DNA from: Haloarcula amylovorans
Lineage (GTDB): Archaea > Halobacteriota > Halobacteria > Halobacteriales > Haloarculaceae
Assembly (NCBI RefSeq): GCF_004681185.1
Contig: NZ_SRIF01000003.1
Coordinates: 62,001 to 126,000 of the forward strand
Direction of reading: 5' to 3'
DNA length: 64,000 nt
Below are positions 36,622 to 45,082 of the stretch, one piece after another. The position numbers and the translations under genes were made by a program. The stretch's first letter is position 1; every line of letters starts with the position of its first letter. A model generated the notes under the pieces. The model did not search any database. It was not told the origin of the DNA and saw only the letters and a program-made list of their open reading frames with translations.

Positions 36622-37392
36622 ATGGACGAAACACGGCGGCCGAACGTGCCGGTGAAATCCATCGCCAAGACGCTTCGAATCATTCAGGTAGTGCAGGAAC
36701 TCGACGGCGCGAAAGTGACGGAGATCGCCGAGAAACTCGATATCTCGAAGAGTACGGCTCACAACCATTTAGCCACGCTTGAACAGTTCGAGTACGTCGT
36801 CAAAGAAGGCGAGGAATACAATCTTGGCCTTCGCTTTCTCGACCACGGTGAACACGCACTGATGCGAGATTCGCGGCTGGAGCTTGTCGAGTCGAAAGTC
36901 GAGCAGGTGGCTACCGAGACGGGCGAGCTGTGTCAATTCATGATCGAAGAACACGGGAAAGGTGTTGTCGTCTTTCGGAGAGAAGGGGCCAACGCCGTCG
37001 AAACAAAGTTACGGGCCGGAGCACGACTCCATCTTCATCACACTACCGCTGGGAAAGCGATTCTCTCCGCTCAGTCGGCTGCCCGCGTCGAGGAGTTCGC
37101 TCAGCGACATGGACTGCCAGCGAAAACCGAGAATACAATTACCAATGTAGACGAACTCCTTGAGGAATTAGCGAGGATTAACGAACGCGGATATGCGTTC
37201 GACAAAGAAGAGCATATCGAAGGGTTGCACGCTATCGCCGTTCCGATATACACAGACGAAGGGCAGGTGCTTGGGGCCCTGAGCGTTGCTGCACCGTCGT
37301 ACCGTCTTCGGAGCGACCAACAGGAGACTGAGTTGACGGACCTTCTCCTCGGCGTTGCAAACGAGATTGAACTGAACCTGAGCTTGCAGTGA
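36622..37392 (+). CDS. IclR-family transcriptional regulator 2
   Basis: 256 residues from ATG at 36622; the frame is open to 36451 upstream but crosses the operator and looks non-coding. Winged helix GAKVTEIAEKLDISKSTAHN, then HLATLEQFEYVVKEGE; effector domain with GELCQFMIEEHGKGVVVFRR, ETKLRAGARLHLHHTTAGKA, EEFAQRHGLPAKTENTITN and GLHAIAVPIYTDEGQVLGAL. It closely resembles the regulator at 23076. Exact operator palindromes lie before it and in the following intergenic region, so it probably controls itself and the dihydrodiol dehydrogenase, perhaps more of the cluster. Confidence 0.9.
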   Translation: MDETRRPNVPVKSIAKTLRIIQVVQELDGAKVTEIAEKLDISKSTAHNHLATLEQFEYVVKEGEEYNLGLRFLDHGEHALMRDSRLELVESKVEQVATETGELCQFMIEEHGKGVVVFRREGANAVETKLRAGARLHLHHTTAGKAILSAQSAARVEEFAQRHGLPAKTENTITNVDELLEELARINERGYAFDKEEHIEGLHAIAVPIYTDEGQVLGALSVAAPSYRLRSDQQETELTDLLLGVANEIELNLSLQ

Positions 37393-37477
37393 CCTGTATC
37401 TGCATGTTGATCTTCGCTGCATCCGCTGACGGTATGATATTGACTTGAGTGAGACACTTACGAGCGATTTTCGTCTC

Positions 37478-37494
37478 GTTCTGAATTACAGAAC
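37478..37494. promoter_or_regulatory. IclR operator palindrome, intergenic copy
   Basis: An exact copy of GTTCTGAATTACAGAAC, 86 bp after the IclR 2 stop codon and about 290 bp before the SDR start. With the copy at 37700, 222 bp away, it could allow looping or cooperative binding. Confidence 0.6.
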
Positions 37495-37699
37495 CAGCTT
37501 GTATAGATGGCCTTGTTTTCGACGTCGCTGACCATTTGTCTCACACCACAACTAGAAGCAGTCGTGCCGAGGGCGTTTCGCTAATCTAGTGATGCTTTGC
37601 GACCCGAAGTATGTCTCCAGTGTAACTAACACAGGTACACGAGTTATTCGAATCGGGGGACGAATACAGAGTCGCCGAACACTTGCGTCACAGCGCTCG

Positions 37700-37716
37700 G
37701 TTCTGAATTACAGAAC
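37700..37716. promoter_or_regulatory. IclR operator palindrome, upstream of the dihydrodiol dehydrogenase
   Basis: An exact copy of GTTCTGAATTACAGAAC ending 69 bp before the ATG at 37785. A TATA-like TATTATGTAA lies between it and the start codon, so a regulator bound here sits just upstream of the core promoter, as expected for an activator. Confidence 0.65.
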
Positions 37717-37784
37717 GTAAAGGGGTCGCCGCATGTAGCCGACCCAGTGCGAACTATTATGTAAGACTGTACTGAGGTAGATAT

Positions 37785-38618
37785 ATGGGTTGGCTTCACA
37801 ACCAGACCGTCTTCCTGACCGGCGGCGGCTCCGGCCTCGGTAGAGCGATCGTTGAGCGGTTCGTCGCGGAAGGCGCGAACGTGGTCGTTCTAGACGTTGA
37901 TGAAGAACAACTTCAAGAAATAGATGCAGATATGACACTCTCCGACAGTGTGGTAACTGTCCAAGGCGACGTGCGTAGTCTCGAGGCAAACGAGCGTGCG
38001 GTGAACACGGCAGTACGCGAATTCGGCTCACTCGATGTGTTCGTTGGAAACGCTGGTGTCTTCGATGATAACGTTACGCTGCCGGAACTTCCGGCTGATG
38101 ACATCGAGACGAGTTTCAAGGAGCTCTTCGGTATCAACGTCCTCGGTTATCTCATGGGCGCACGCGCGGCCCTGCCAGAACTCGTTGAGAGCGAGGGACA
38201 GATGGTCTTTACAGCCTCTCAGGCCGGCTTCAATGCCGATGGTGGCGGCATTCTCTATACTCCATCGAAGCATGCGATCGTTGGCATCGTCCGTCAGCTC
38301 GCGTTTGAACTCGCTCCCAGAGTTCGTGTCAATGCTGTAGCGCCGGGGTACGTCCCAACCGACCTCTCTGACGCCGAGGCCCTCGGCGGCAAGCAGAGCA
38401 TCGCCTCGGCGGACACGTTCGACGCCTCGAACCATCCACTGAACATCGTTCCGACGCCCACTGACTACACAGGCGCTTACGTGTTGCTCGCCTCACCACA
38501 GAACTCTCGACCAATGACCGGGACCATCATTCAGGCTGATCTTGGCCGCTCAATCAGGGGAATTACCGAGGTTTCCGGCCGAGCCCTTGAATTCGTGACC
38601 GCAGATATCGAGACGTGA
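37785..38618 (+). CDS. cis-Dihydrodiol dehydrogenase, BphB-like SDR
   Basis: 277 residues. Nucleotide motif TGGGSGLG (12-19), NAD-preferring VLDVDEEQ. Catalytic Ser145, Tyr158 and Lys162. The stretch NAGVFDDNVTLPELPADDIE, GINVLGYLMGARAALPELVES and FTASQAGFNADGGGILYTPSKHA is very like the cis-biphenyl/phenylpropionate dihydrodiol dehydrogenases (BphB/HcaB), including the Ser-x12-Tyr-x3-Lys spacing. It would rearomatise the cis-diol made by the Rieske dioxygenase to a catechol. IclR operators lie upstream. Confidence 0.85.
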   Translation: MGWLHNQTVFLTGGGSGLGRAIVERFVAEGANVVVLDVDEEQLQEIDADMTLSDSVVTVQGDVRSLEANERAVNTAVREFGSLDVFVGNAGVFDDNVTLPELPADDIETSFKELFGINVLGYLMGARAALPELVESEGQMVFTASQAGFNADGGGILYTPSKHAIVGIVRQLAFELAPRVRVNAVAPGYVPTDLSDAEALGGKQSIASADTFDASNHPLNIVPTPTDYTGAYVLLASPQNSRPMTGTIIQADLGRSIRGITEVSGRALEFVTADIET

Positions 38619-38635
38619 CGCAAATGTGACGTGCC

Positions 38636-38655
38636 CCCACGACGATCGTCGTGGG
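38636..38655. repeat. Palindromic hairpin related to TnpB-element ends
   Basis: CCCACGACGATCGTCGTGGG is a perfect 20-bp palindrome followed by TTT, 17 bp after the SDR stop. The arms match the right-end hairpins of the decayed TnpB elements at 21639 and 45518. It may act as a terminator now. Confidence 0.55.
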
Positions 38656-38728
38656 TTTCCCACCCGGTGTTGGCCGGGCAGTTCAATCTTGAAGTTGAGA
38701 ATAACTCCAGCTGTGAACGGCGGCTCAC

Positions 38729-38932
38729 TTACGATTCGAGTGCCACGGAGAGTTCCTGCATCTTCTCTGCGTGCCACTGGTCGAAAACCGGACAGGGCGA
38801 GTCAAGTTTTTCTCCCTCTGCTAACCCCTGGATAAGCGACTGCCGTAGTTCGTGCCCGCATGAACCTTGGATCGTCTGCAGATGCGGGCAGTATTGACAA
38901 CACTCCGGATATAGCATGCTACTGGCTGACAT
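38729..38932 (-). CDS. Small cysteine-rich protein
   Basis: 67 residues from ATG at 38932 (a second ATG 5 codons on is an alternative). YPECCQYCPHLQTIQGSCGHELRQSL contains four Cys (ECC-x2-C and GSC) and a His, a probable zinc site, followed by GLAEGEKLDSPCPVFDQWHAEKM. Resembles small haloarchaeal proteins I have seen with this ECCxxCPH pattern, but I have no firm family name. The longer frame to 39103 is unlikely. Confidence 0.55.
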   Translation of the reverse strand: MSASSMLYPECCQYCPHLQTIQGSCGHELRQSLIQGLAEGEKLDSPCPVFDQWHAEKMQELSVALES

Positions 38933-39093
38933 ACGTACTAGCTTGTTCGAGCAGCCATCATATAATGCTTGCCCAGAATCTTCTCGATGATTGGTGTCCT
39001 GAGTCAGATACAGTTTCTGTCGATTGGAACCCGTTCGAGGTACCTCGAATGGGAGAAACTGCGCTGTGAACCGTACAACTCTGTGTTTTAAAC

Positions 39094-39115
39094 GTTGAAT
39101 CACTGATTGAATTGT
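39094..39115. repeat. TGATTCA-type heptad cluster 4, degenerate
   Basis: GTTGAATCACTGATTGAATT is an inverted pair of TGATTCA-like units (GAATCA and TGATTG). Much shorter than the other three clusters, in a gene-free AT-rich stretch. Confidence 0.35.
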
Positions 39116-39527
39116 ATATTTGATAAATTGTTATTATAATAGCCCAATAGCACTCTATCTCGGCCAATCTCGAATTTTCTAGGCTCTTCTCGATTTCTCA
39201 TATCTATATATAACCTCAATTATGAAATTCTGTGGCTATCTCGGATATTTGTCGATTTCCGTAACCATTCTACTTGGACGATGTTGATGATACCTCTAAC
39301 GCGACGCTCTCGCCCTCGGTGCTGCAGAGAACGCACATAGCTACTGGCAACTCCCTGGACAGCGTGCAGTATCGCGTCTCAATAAGACCGGGACACCACT
39401 ATGAACGACGTAACGGTTAGAACCTAAGCAAGTTTAGCAGACCCAGCTGAGACGCCCGATGTTTCACGGTACACAATATTCGAAACTGAGAACACTATCA
39501 TAATCCAGTCGCGGGTCGCTGGTGGAA
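39116..39527. other. AT-rich intergenic region
   Basis: No gene, RNA structure or obvious promoter was recognised between the small Cys-rich gene and the deacetylase. Confidence 0.5.
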
Positions 39528-40841
39528 TCACAGCATTGGGGGCGTAAGGACGTTTTCAAGCAAATTCGAGGGTGTAACCACCTCAAGCTCCTCGAGCTCC
39601 GCAATCAGCTCCATCTGTTCGCGGAACCCAGCTTCATCAATCCACTTGCCAGTCCCAATCTCATGATAGGCAAGTACGACCACTTGATCGTATTTCGCAG
39701 CCAGTGACAATGCATCCACAACACGTTCGCGTTCCTCAGCGAAGATCCGCCCCACAGTCAATGGACCGCGTAGTTGCCGTCCGTGACTATTACTGCCATC
39801 GGTAAACGCCAGATAGTGATACTCGCTCACTATATCACGCGTCGACGGATCATTGCTACTCCATGGATAGACAAAGCTGTCTGCCCCCGTCTCGAAGCCG
39901 TTCTCGAGTAACCATTCTTTGGCAGCAGCGACCTGTTCACGCGCTTCTGATGTTTCAATTTCCGGGAGATTGCGATGGTCCAGTGTGTGACTCCCGATCT
40001 CCCAGCCGGCATCTTGTAGATCCGTGAGCTGCTCGAGTGAGAGCGAGTTTCCGTCCCCGACACGGTCCGGATTAATCGCTGCAAACCCAGGGAACCCATA
40101 CTCACGCATCACTGGAAATGCTTTCTCGTACTGTGATTCCGCCGTATCATCGAATGTGAGGAGTACATACCCACTGTCGCCACGCTCGGTTGCACGGAGG
40201 TCATCAAACAAGACCGAGATCGGGTTCCCATAATCCTGATTCATTCGGAACCGAATCTCCGCAACGTCCTCAAGATCTGGCTCCCCTTTTTCTTCCGTAA
40301 CACCCAGATCAAGAACGAACCAGCCATAGTCAGGCGTGATCGTGCGTCGTTGCATGACGACTTCGTCGCCGGACTCATCTTCGACAATGGCTTCCAGCTG
40401 TTCGACATCAGGGGATTCAAGCCGAACTGCGACGGAGAGAGTACGATTCGAAAGATCGAGTTCGTCGAACTCGCGGCGGATCTCAATATTCCCATCGTCG
40501 TCGGTCGTTGACGTGAGACGAGCCGACTGTGACCCCTCGTAAACGCTTTGCTCCTCGATAGCAAGTGACCCGCTTGTAGCGTCCCACTCGTCGATGTCTT
40601 CGAAGTTGTCGATACGCTCACCGAGGTTCGCATATCGTGTGCGGCTATCGAATGCGGTATATAGTCGGTCAGTCCCGCTTTCGAATGTTCGGTTTGAGTC
40701 CCTGTCTGCATCTTGTTCTTCATCTGTATCTTCTTCCTCATCGTCGTGAGCTCTCACCACGCCAGCCATACTTGCGATGCCCAGAAGAGTTCCTGTGGAA
40801 CCGAGAACTGTCCGACGGGATAGCGAATGGTTTGGACCCAT
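39528..40841 (-). CDS. Tat-exported polysaccharide deacetylase (NodB homology)
   Basis: 437 residues. Tat signal (SLSRRTVLGSTGTLLGIASM, Arg9-Arg10), then an acidic linker (EEEDTDEEQD). A beta-sandwich of about 150 residues precedes a NodB domain with motif 1 LLTFDD (Asp231-Asp232), motif 2 GSHTLDH (His285, His289) and later DSFVYPWSSND. These bind the metal and activate water for deacetylation of cell-surface or extracellular polysaccharide. It is a lone gene with an AT-rich upstream region. Confidence 0.85.
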   Translation of the reverse strand: MGPNHSLSRRTVLGSTGTLLGIASMAGVVRAHDDEEEDTDEEQDADRDSNRTFESGTDRLYTAFDSRTRYANLGERIDNFEDIDEWDATSGSLAIEEQSVYEGSQSARLTSTTDDDGNIEIRREFDELDLSNRTLSVAVRLESPDVEQLEAIVEDESGDEVVMQRRTITPDYGWFVLDLGVTEEKGEPDLEDVAEIRFRMNQDYGNPISVLFDDLRATERGDSGYVLLTFDDTAESQYEKAFPVMREYGFPGFAAINPDRVGDGNSLSLEQLTDLQDAGWEIGSHTLDHRNLPEIETSEAREQVAAAKEWLLENGFETGADSFVYPWSSNDPSTRDIVSEYHYLAFTDGSNSHGRQLRGPLTVGRIFAEERERVVDALSLAAKYDQVVVLAYHEIGTGKWIDEAGFREQMELIAELEELEVVTPSNLLENVLTPPML

Positions 40842-41202
40842 ACATCATTGCTGTTCGTCGTGACGTGTTAATTGTAATATACGATTGTTCTAAGCCGGGT
40901 TTTCGATAAGTTGGTCTTATTCTGAATAGTGGCTTTGGTGAATCGGGAGACTGCAGTGACTTCCGGCAATAGAGCCGGCGACTTGATTCGTGACACTTGG
41001 GGAAATCTGACTACAGTTTTCCAGCGTCCATACTGGCGAAGCAAATGGAACCATTCACCAGGATGCTAAGACGACTTAACTCGGCGCCATTTGGCGATTC
41101 ACCGGAGCCGAATGAACCAATATTGCCATCTGTAGATGAATGTATTCACGTTGTAGTTTCTATAAACTGAAATTTCGCTGTAGACGACAGTCAATTCTTG
41201 TT

Positions 41203-43014
41203 TCAGGCGAACTCTGTGGTGCTGTACTCATGTAACACGGGTTCATCCCGGTGACTGTCGATCAGCGATAGCAGCGTTAGGACATGGCAGAGCTCGCCTC
41301 GCGAATAGGACTCCGGACTCGCGAGGACAGTTTGTTCGATACCCTGTGGCTCGACGACATGCTGTGAATTCCGGGCGTTTTGCTGCCGCAGACAGGTGAG
41401 AATTGTTGGATCAGGGTCGCTGGTACTGCTGAGCCCGAGGATGCGTTTGATAGTCGGTTTGACGGTCTCGAAGACGCCGGGATGGCGTTGTAGGGCATTG
41501 TACAGTCCCACTCGCAGTTCATGCGATCGACTTGTCGGTGGCGCACCGAAGTTCGCGTTCGGAACTGATGCCAGTTCCGCGTCGAGGCTCTGCAAGAATT
41601 CACTGTAAAGGCGATATCTGCGCTTTTGCTCGTCGGGACAGTCCATCGCATACTCGACAAAGTCGATCGCATAGAAGGGCGACGTCGTCCAGAAGTAATT
41701 CCGGTTCGTATCCGTCGCTTCGAACAGCCACGCGAACGCCCGCTGGAATAGTTCGAAATGGACGAACTTCTTTGCGAGCGACGATTCAGGGTAGTCGCGG
41801 ATTGTCTCTCGGATCTCTGTGCGGATTGCGGCCTCGCTGACGCCAGTCATTTGCTCGACGTCGTTGGCACTAAATTTCGCTTCCGAGTCGAGGATGTAGT
41901 CGACGAGCGCTGCCGGCGACTCTAACTCAACGACCGGTGAGAGATCTGGAATGAGTTTGTCCCCGCCGTCCCCTGTGTATGACCAGAGCGGGCCCTCAAT
42001 CATCTCTTGCACGCGGCGGAGAAACGGCTGCATATGTGCGATACTGAATGGGTCGGTGCCAGCTGTCATGTTGAGGTGATCAATGAGCTCAGTGCCAGTC
42101 GGGCCTGGCGTCGACAGCAGTTGCCAGTTGGACTCGACGGCGGCTGCTAGCTCTCCAGCAAGGTCGATATCGGCCTGCGAATCGTGTTCGAAGTTTCGCG
42201 TCGCCGAGCGGTAGTCAGCGTCGCAATGTTCAAAGCCACCGAGAATTGCCCGAGAATCTAGACCGCCGCTCAGCAAGACGACGTTCGCTCCAGGACAGCG
42301 TTCGGCACGACGGCGGCACGCATCGGTGAACCGGCTTGCCAGTTCACGTGCATTCACTTTGCTGATGTTACTGGCGTTTGGCTCCCCTCCCAGCTCGAAC
42401 TCATAGTGTTGGTGCATGGCGAGGTCGCCCGTCTCCATATTGATTTGGAGGTGGTGGCCTTCCGGGAGCCGACGAATATCGGCATAGAGCGTCCGGTCTG
42501 TCAATGCGTACCCGAGTCGGAGATACTGGGCGACAGCCATCTGATCGAAAGACTCACAGCCGCTAAGACGAGCCAGAATCGGCTTGTTACGCCCGACAAG
42601 TGCATACTCCGTATTCGTCGCGTAGAACAGCGGGAGCTGTCCGAGAAGATCTGGGACGATTACTAGTTTGGATGCTGCAGCGTCATACACGTAGAAGACG
42701 AACTCGCCGTCGAGTGAGCGAAGCCACTTCGAATCGGTCAGTGACTTCTCTTGTTGAGTGGCCCGTTGTTCGAGTTCGTCTCGGAGTGTCTGTGCATCGC
42801 GATTGTAAACGACGCCCTCGACGTATATCGTTACGTCTTCGAGCTGATACTGCTCGAATGGATATGCTGGATAGAGCGTTGTCATGAGCCGCATATCCCG
42901 CTCATCTCGAGACTCGAACGTGTATCGATCGTCGTACATGCCCGAGCGGTGAGCCATCTTACTCTCTTCGGTACTCGGGATTTCACCCCCTGCCGCTATG
43001 GTAATACCTGGCAT
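41203..43014 (-). CDS. Asparagine-synthase-family protein lacking the N-terminal catalytic cysteine
   Basis: 603 residues. N-terminal class II amidotransferase fold (DGEFVFYVYDAAASKLVIVPDLLGQLPLFY) and a C-terminal synthetase with the ATP pyrophosphatase loop LLSGGLDSRA (Ser249-Gly-Gly-Leu-Asp253-Ser) and FDSRSYTGDGGDKL-like GDGGDK. The protein begins MPGI where glutamine-using enzymes begin MCGI, so glutaminase activity is not expected and it may use ammonia or another donor. Such proteins in haloarchaea often modify surface sugars or peptides; the adjacent deacetylase is consistent with that. Substrate unknown. Confidence 0.8.
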   Translation of the reverse strand: MPGITIAAGGEIPSTEESKMAHRSGMYDDRYTFESRDERDMRLMTTLYPAYPFEQYQLEDVTIYVEGVVYNRDAQTLRDELEQRATQQEKSLTDSKWLRSLDGEFVFYVYDAAASKLVIVPDLLGQLPLFYATNTEYALVGRNKPILARLSGCESFDQMAVAQYLRLGYALTDRTLYADIRRLPEGHHLQINMETGDLAMHQHYEFELGGEPNASNISKVNARELASRFTDACRRRAERCPGANVVLLSGGLDSRAILGGFEHCDADYRSATRNFEHDSQADIDLAGELAAAVESNWQLLSTPGPTGTELIDHLNMTAGTDPFSIAHMQPFLRRVQEMIEGPLWSYTGDGGDKLIPDLSPVVELESPAALVDYILDSEAKFSANDVEQMTGVSEAAIRTEIRETIRDYPESSLAKKFVHFELFQRAFAWLFEATDTNRNYFWTTSPFYAIDFVEYAMDCPDEQKRRYRLYSEFLQSLDAELASVPNANFGAPPTSRSHELRVGLYNALQRHPGVFETVKPTIKRILGLSSTSDPDPTILTCLRQQNARNSQHVVEPQGIEQTVLASPESYSRGELCHVLTLLSLIDSHRDEPVLHEYSTTEFA

Positions 43015-43191
43015 AGTTAGCCCAGTGTAATACTAGGTAAAGAATAGTCACCGTATACGACATTTTCAGACAGTCGCTACGATTTGAAGATGGTGTCTAC
43101 GTCTATTTGTGGTTAGTTACCAACTCACAAATACGGCTCTACGCTGGTAGCTTCTGAATTATTAATAATCATGGATCTCTCTGGATAGTAC

Positions 43192-43326
43192 ATGTACGAG
43201 GTTACCTGTGAGGAGTGTGGACAGATCGGCTCCCATCCATCACGAATCGCAGCGGAATCGAAAGCGGAACGTCACCAAGATGCGACTGAACATACACTGA
43301 CAATCGAAACTACCGATCGCCTGTGA
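43192..43326 (+). CDS. 44-residue C2H2-type zinc microprotein
   Basis: ATG at 43192, stop TGA at 43324-43326. It starts MYEVTCEECGQIGSHPSRIA and ends with HQDATEHTLTIETTDRL: Cys6, Cys9, then His28 and His33, a classic zinc-finger spacing (C-x2-C-x18-H-x4-H). A TATA-like TTATTAATAA precedes the start by about 25-30 bp. Small proteins of this type are common in haloarchaea. Confidence 0.65.
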   Translation: MYEVTCEECGQIGSHPSRIAAESKAERHQDATEHTLTIETTDRL

Positions 43327-43434
43327 ACCCTCTCGGAGCCAAGTAGATTCTTGCCTACATACTAGATACAGGGGAACACAGACAACCCAAAAACAGTCAA
43401 AGGGCTGAAACGCCAATAGCCCGATAGAATCATC

Positions 43435-43734
43435 ATGGGACGCTTGACCGCCCTAACTGTAAGTGCACTTGTGACCGTTATCGTCTTCCTCGCGCTTGCA
43501 CGGCCACTATTGTTGGAGCTACTTGGCCCAGAAGCTCTCCTACTCGCCTATGCAGCAGTAGCGATAACGACTGGTGCGACAGTTTATGTGTTGCTACGAC
43601 GTGTTACTACTGTCTTTGCTAGACGCCGTGAGACGGTTTCCGAGAGCACAGATACTGACCCACAAGAGGAACAACGAATTGAAGATGAACTCGTCGAAAA
43701 GGAACTGAAGCAACTCAGCAGCGAGTCTTCTTGA
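43435..43734 (+). CDS. Small two-helix membrane protein
   Basis: 99 residues with two hydrophobic helices (LTVSALVTVIVFLALARPLLLEL and LLAYAAVAITTGATVYVLL), a basic turn, and an acidic C-terminal tail (EEQRIEDELVEKELKQL) that looks coiled-coil. No recognised family. Confidence 0.55.
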   Translation: MGRLTALTVSALVTVIVFLALARPLLLELLGPEALLLAYAAVAITTGATVYVLLRRVTTVFARRRETVSESTDTDPQEEQRIEDELVEKELKQLSSESS

Positions 43735-43881
43735 GGTATTTCCTTGCCTGACACCGATATTTTCAGTCCAAGAAGGCCGAATACCTCATAGCTGTCTGTA
43801 GCAGCGTCACCATTCATGCTGACGAGAATCCATCGTTCTCTCGAATAACATTAACCCGAGACGGTTCACTCGCGACGTCTT

Positions 43882-44571
43882 CTAGCATTCCAAAACCACG
43901 TCAAAGAGCGGACGAAGGGCATCGATGGTCTGATCGTCATGAGCCTTCGGGTCCATGTGAAAGTGCGCTATAGCAGCGGTATCAGCGCATCGTTTGATCA
44001 CTTCGGTCAGAAACCGTTTGGTTGCCTGCAGGCTATTGTACTGGAGAAAATCCGTCACTGACTGAAAACACACTACAATTTGATGATCAGAGACCGTCGT
44101 TTGCCAGGTATCAAGTTGGTTTGTGATGAGTGTCCCAAGACTAGTGAGATCAGTTGCGGACAGAACCGGTTTGATTGTGACCTCCCCATGGACCTCACTG
44201 GCGGCCGTATCGTCGAACGGGACAGTAATCGGCCGCCGATCGCCACCAACGTGGAGAATCTCAGTTCTCGACGGGAAGCGGTCAAAATGGTTCTCATAGA
44301 GCGCCAACTGCTCACGTGGCGACTGAGTGTATGTGATTACAAGAGCAGCAACCTGTTCCGGCGGTTCGACAGCGTGTAGCTGCATACAGGCTTTGGAGCC
44401 GGACCCCTCGAAGATAGAGGCGAGACAGAGTATATTGGTGCCAGGATCGACTGGTACTGGCTCCCATTCATTGAGCGGGGCCATATGGTAGGAAGTTCTG
44501 CGTACAAGAATATCGTCTATCGTAATAAAGTCATGGAAGCATACATCTTGGTCTCGAATATTCACAACCAA
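43882..44571 (-). CDS. DUF7504-family protein (RecA-like fold)
   Basis: 229 residues (a start at residue 30, MAPLNEW, is possible). The C-terminal part (VVCFQSVTDFLQYNSLQATKRFLTEVIKR, then AHFHMDPKAHDDQTIDALRPLFDVVLEC) matches the haloarchaeal DUF7504 pattern, a RecA-like but apparently non-ATPase fold found near signalling genes. It precedes a large histidine kinase on the other strand by about 1 kb. Role unknown. Confidence 0.65.
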   Translation of the reverse strand: MVVNIRDQDVCFHDFITIDDILVRRTSYHMAPLNEWEPVPVDPGTNILCLASIFEGSGSKACMQLHAVEPPEQVAALVITYTQSPREQLALYENHFDRFPSRTEILHVGGDRRPITVPFDDTAASEVHGEVTIKPVLSATDLTSLGTLITNQLDTWQTTVSDHQIVVCFQSVTDFLQYNSLQATKRFLTEVIKRCADTAAIAHFHMDPKAHDDQTIDALRPLFDVVLEC

Positions 44572-44823
44572 TCGCTACATAGACTAGAAATAGAATATAT
44601 GCTATAGCTTTTACCCTCTGCCGAATAGACATAATATACGGCGATAAACGGCTTCAGAGACCTGATATCTGGACTCAGACAGAATCTAATACTGATTCTC
44701 TCATATTTAATGGATTATTGAATATTTGAGCAAATATGCTCATCTTATACGACAGTTTATGAATTGATATTAGATAGGTTACGCAACGTCGGAAACACTC
44801 AGAAACTTGCTGACTGAGCTGAG

Positions 44824-45082
44824 ATGCCAGTCTGTGGGCTCATTCTCACAAAAGCCGGAACGGGAACTTCTCCCGGTGCGGACCATGTCGCAGAGTTCCT
44901 TGACGTCGAATTGCTCGGATATGTCCCCGAAGACGACGCGGTGCCACATGCACAAGATCGCCCAACGGGTCGAAAGATACACCGCCTACGATCCCACAGC
45001 GGCGGAAGAAAACTACCGAGCCTTCGCTCATGAACTCTCTCAGGTAGCGCCCAGACTCCTGGAGGAGTACGGCGATGAGTGA
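44824..45082 (+). pseudogene. MinD/ParA-type ATPase, C-terminal relic with a frameshift
   Basis: The first frame gives GLILTKAGTGTSPGADHVAE, then LLGYVPEDDAVPHAQDRPTG, the C-terminal half of a MinD/ParA ATPase. A shift near 44965 leads to VERYTAYDPTAAEENYRAFA, then HELSQVAPRLLEEYGDE and a stop at 45082. The nucleotide-binding half is missing. The downstream gene begins in its last codons (ATGAGTGA), the usual coupling of a parA gene with its partner, so the pair probably came from a plasmid-like segment. Confidence 0.65.

Noticed and set aside
38636..38655. Perfect palindrome as a specific operator of the SDR gene
   Set aside because: It lies after the gene and matches hairpins at the ends of decayed TnpB elements, so a relic or terminator is more likely.
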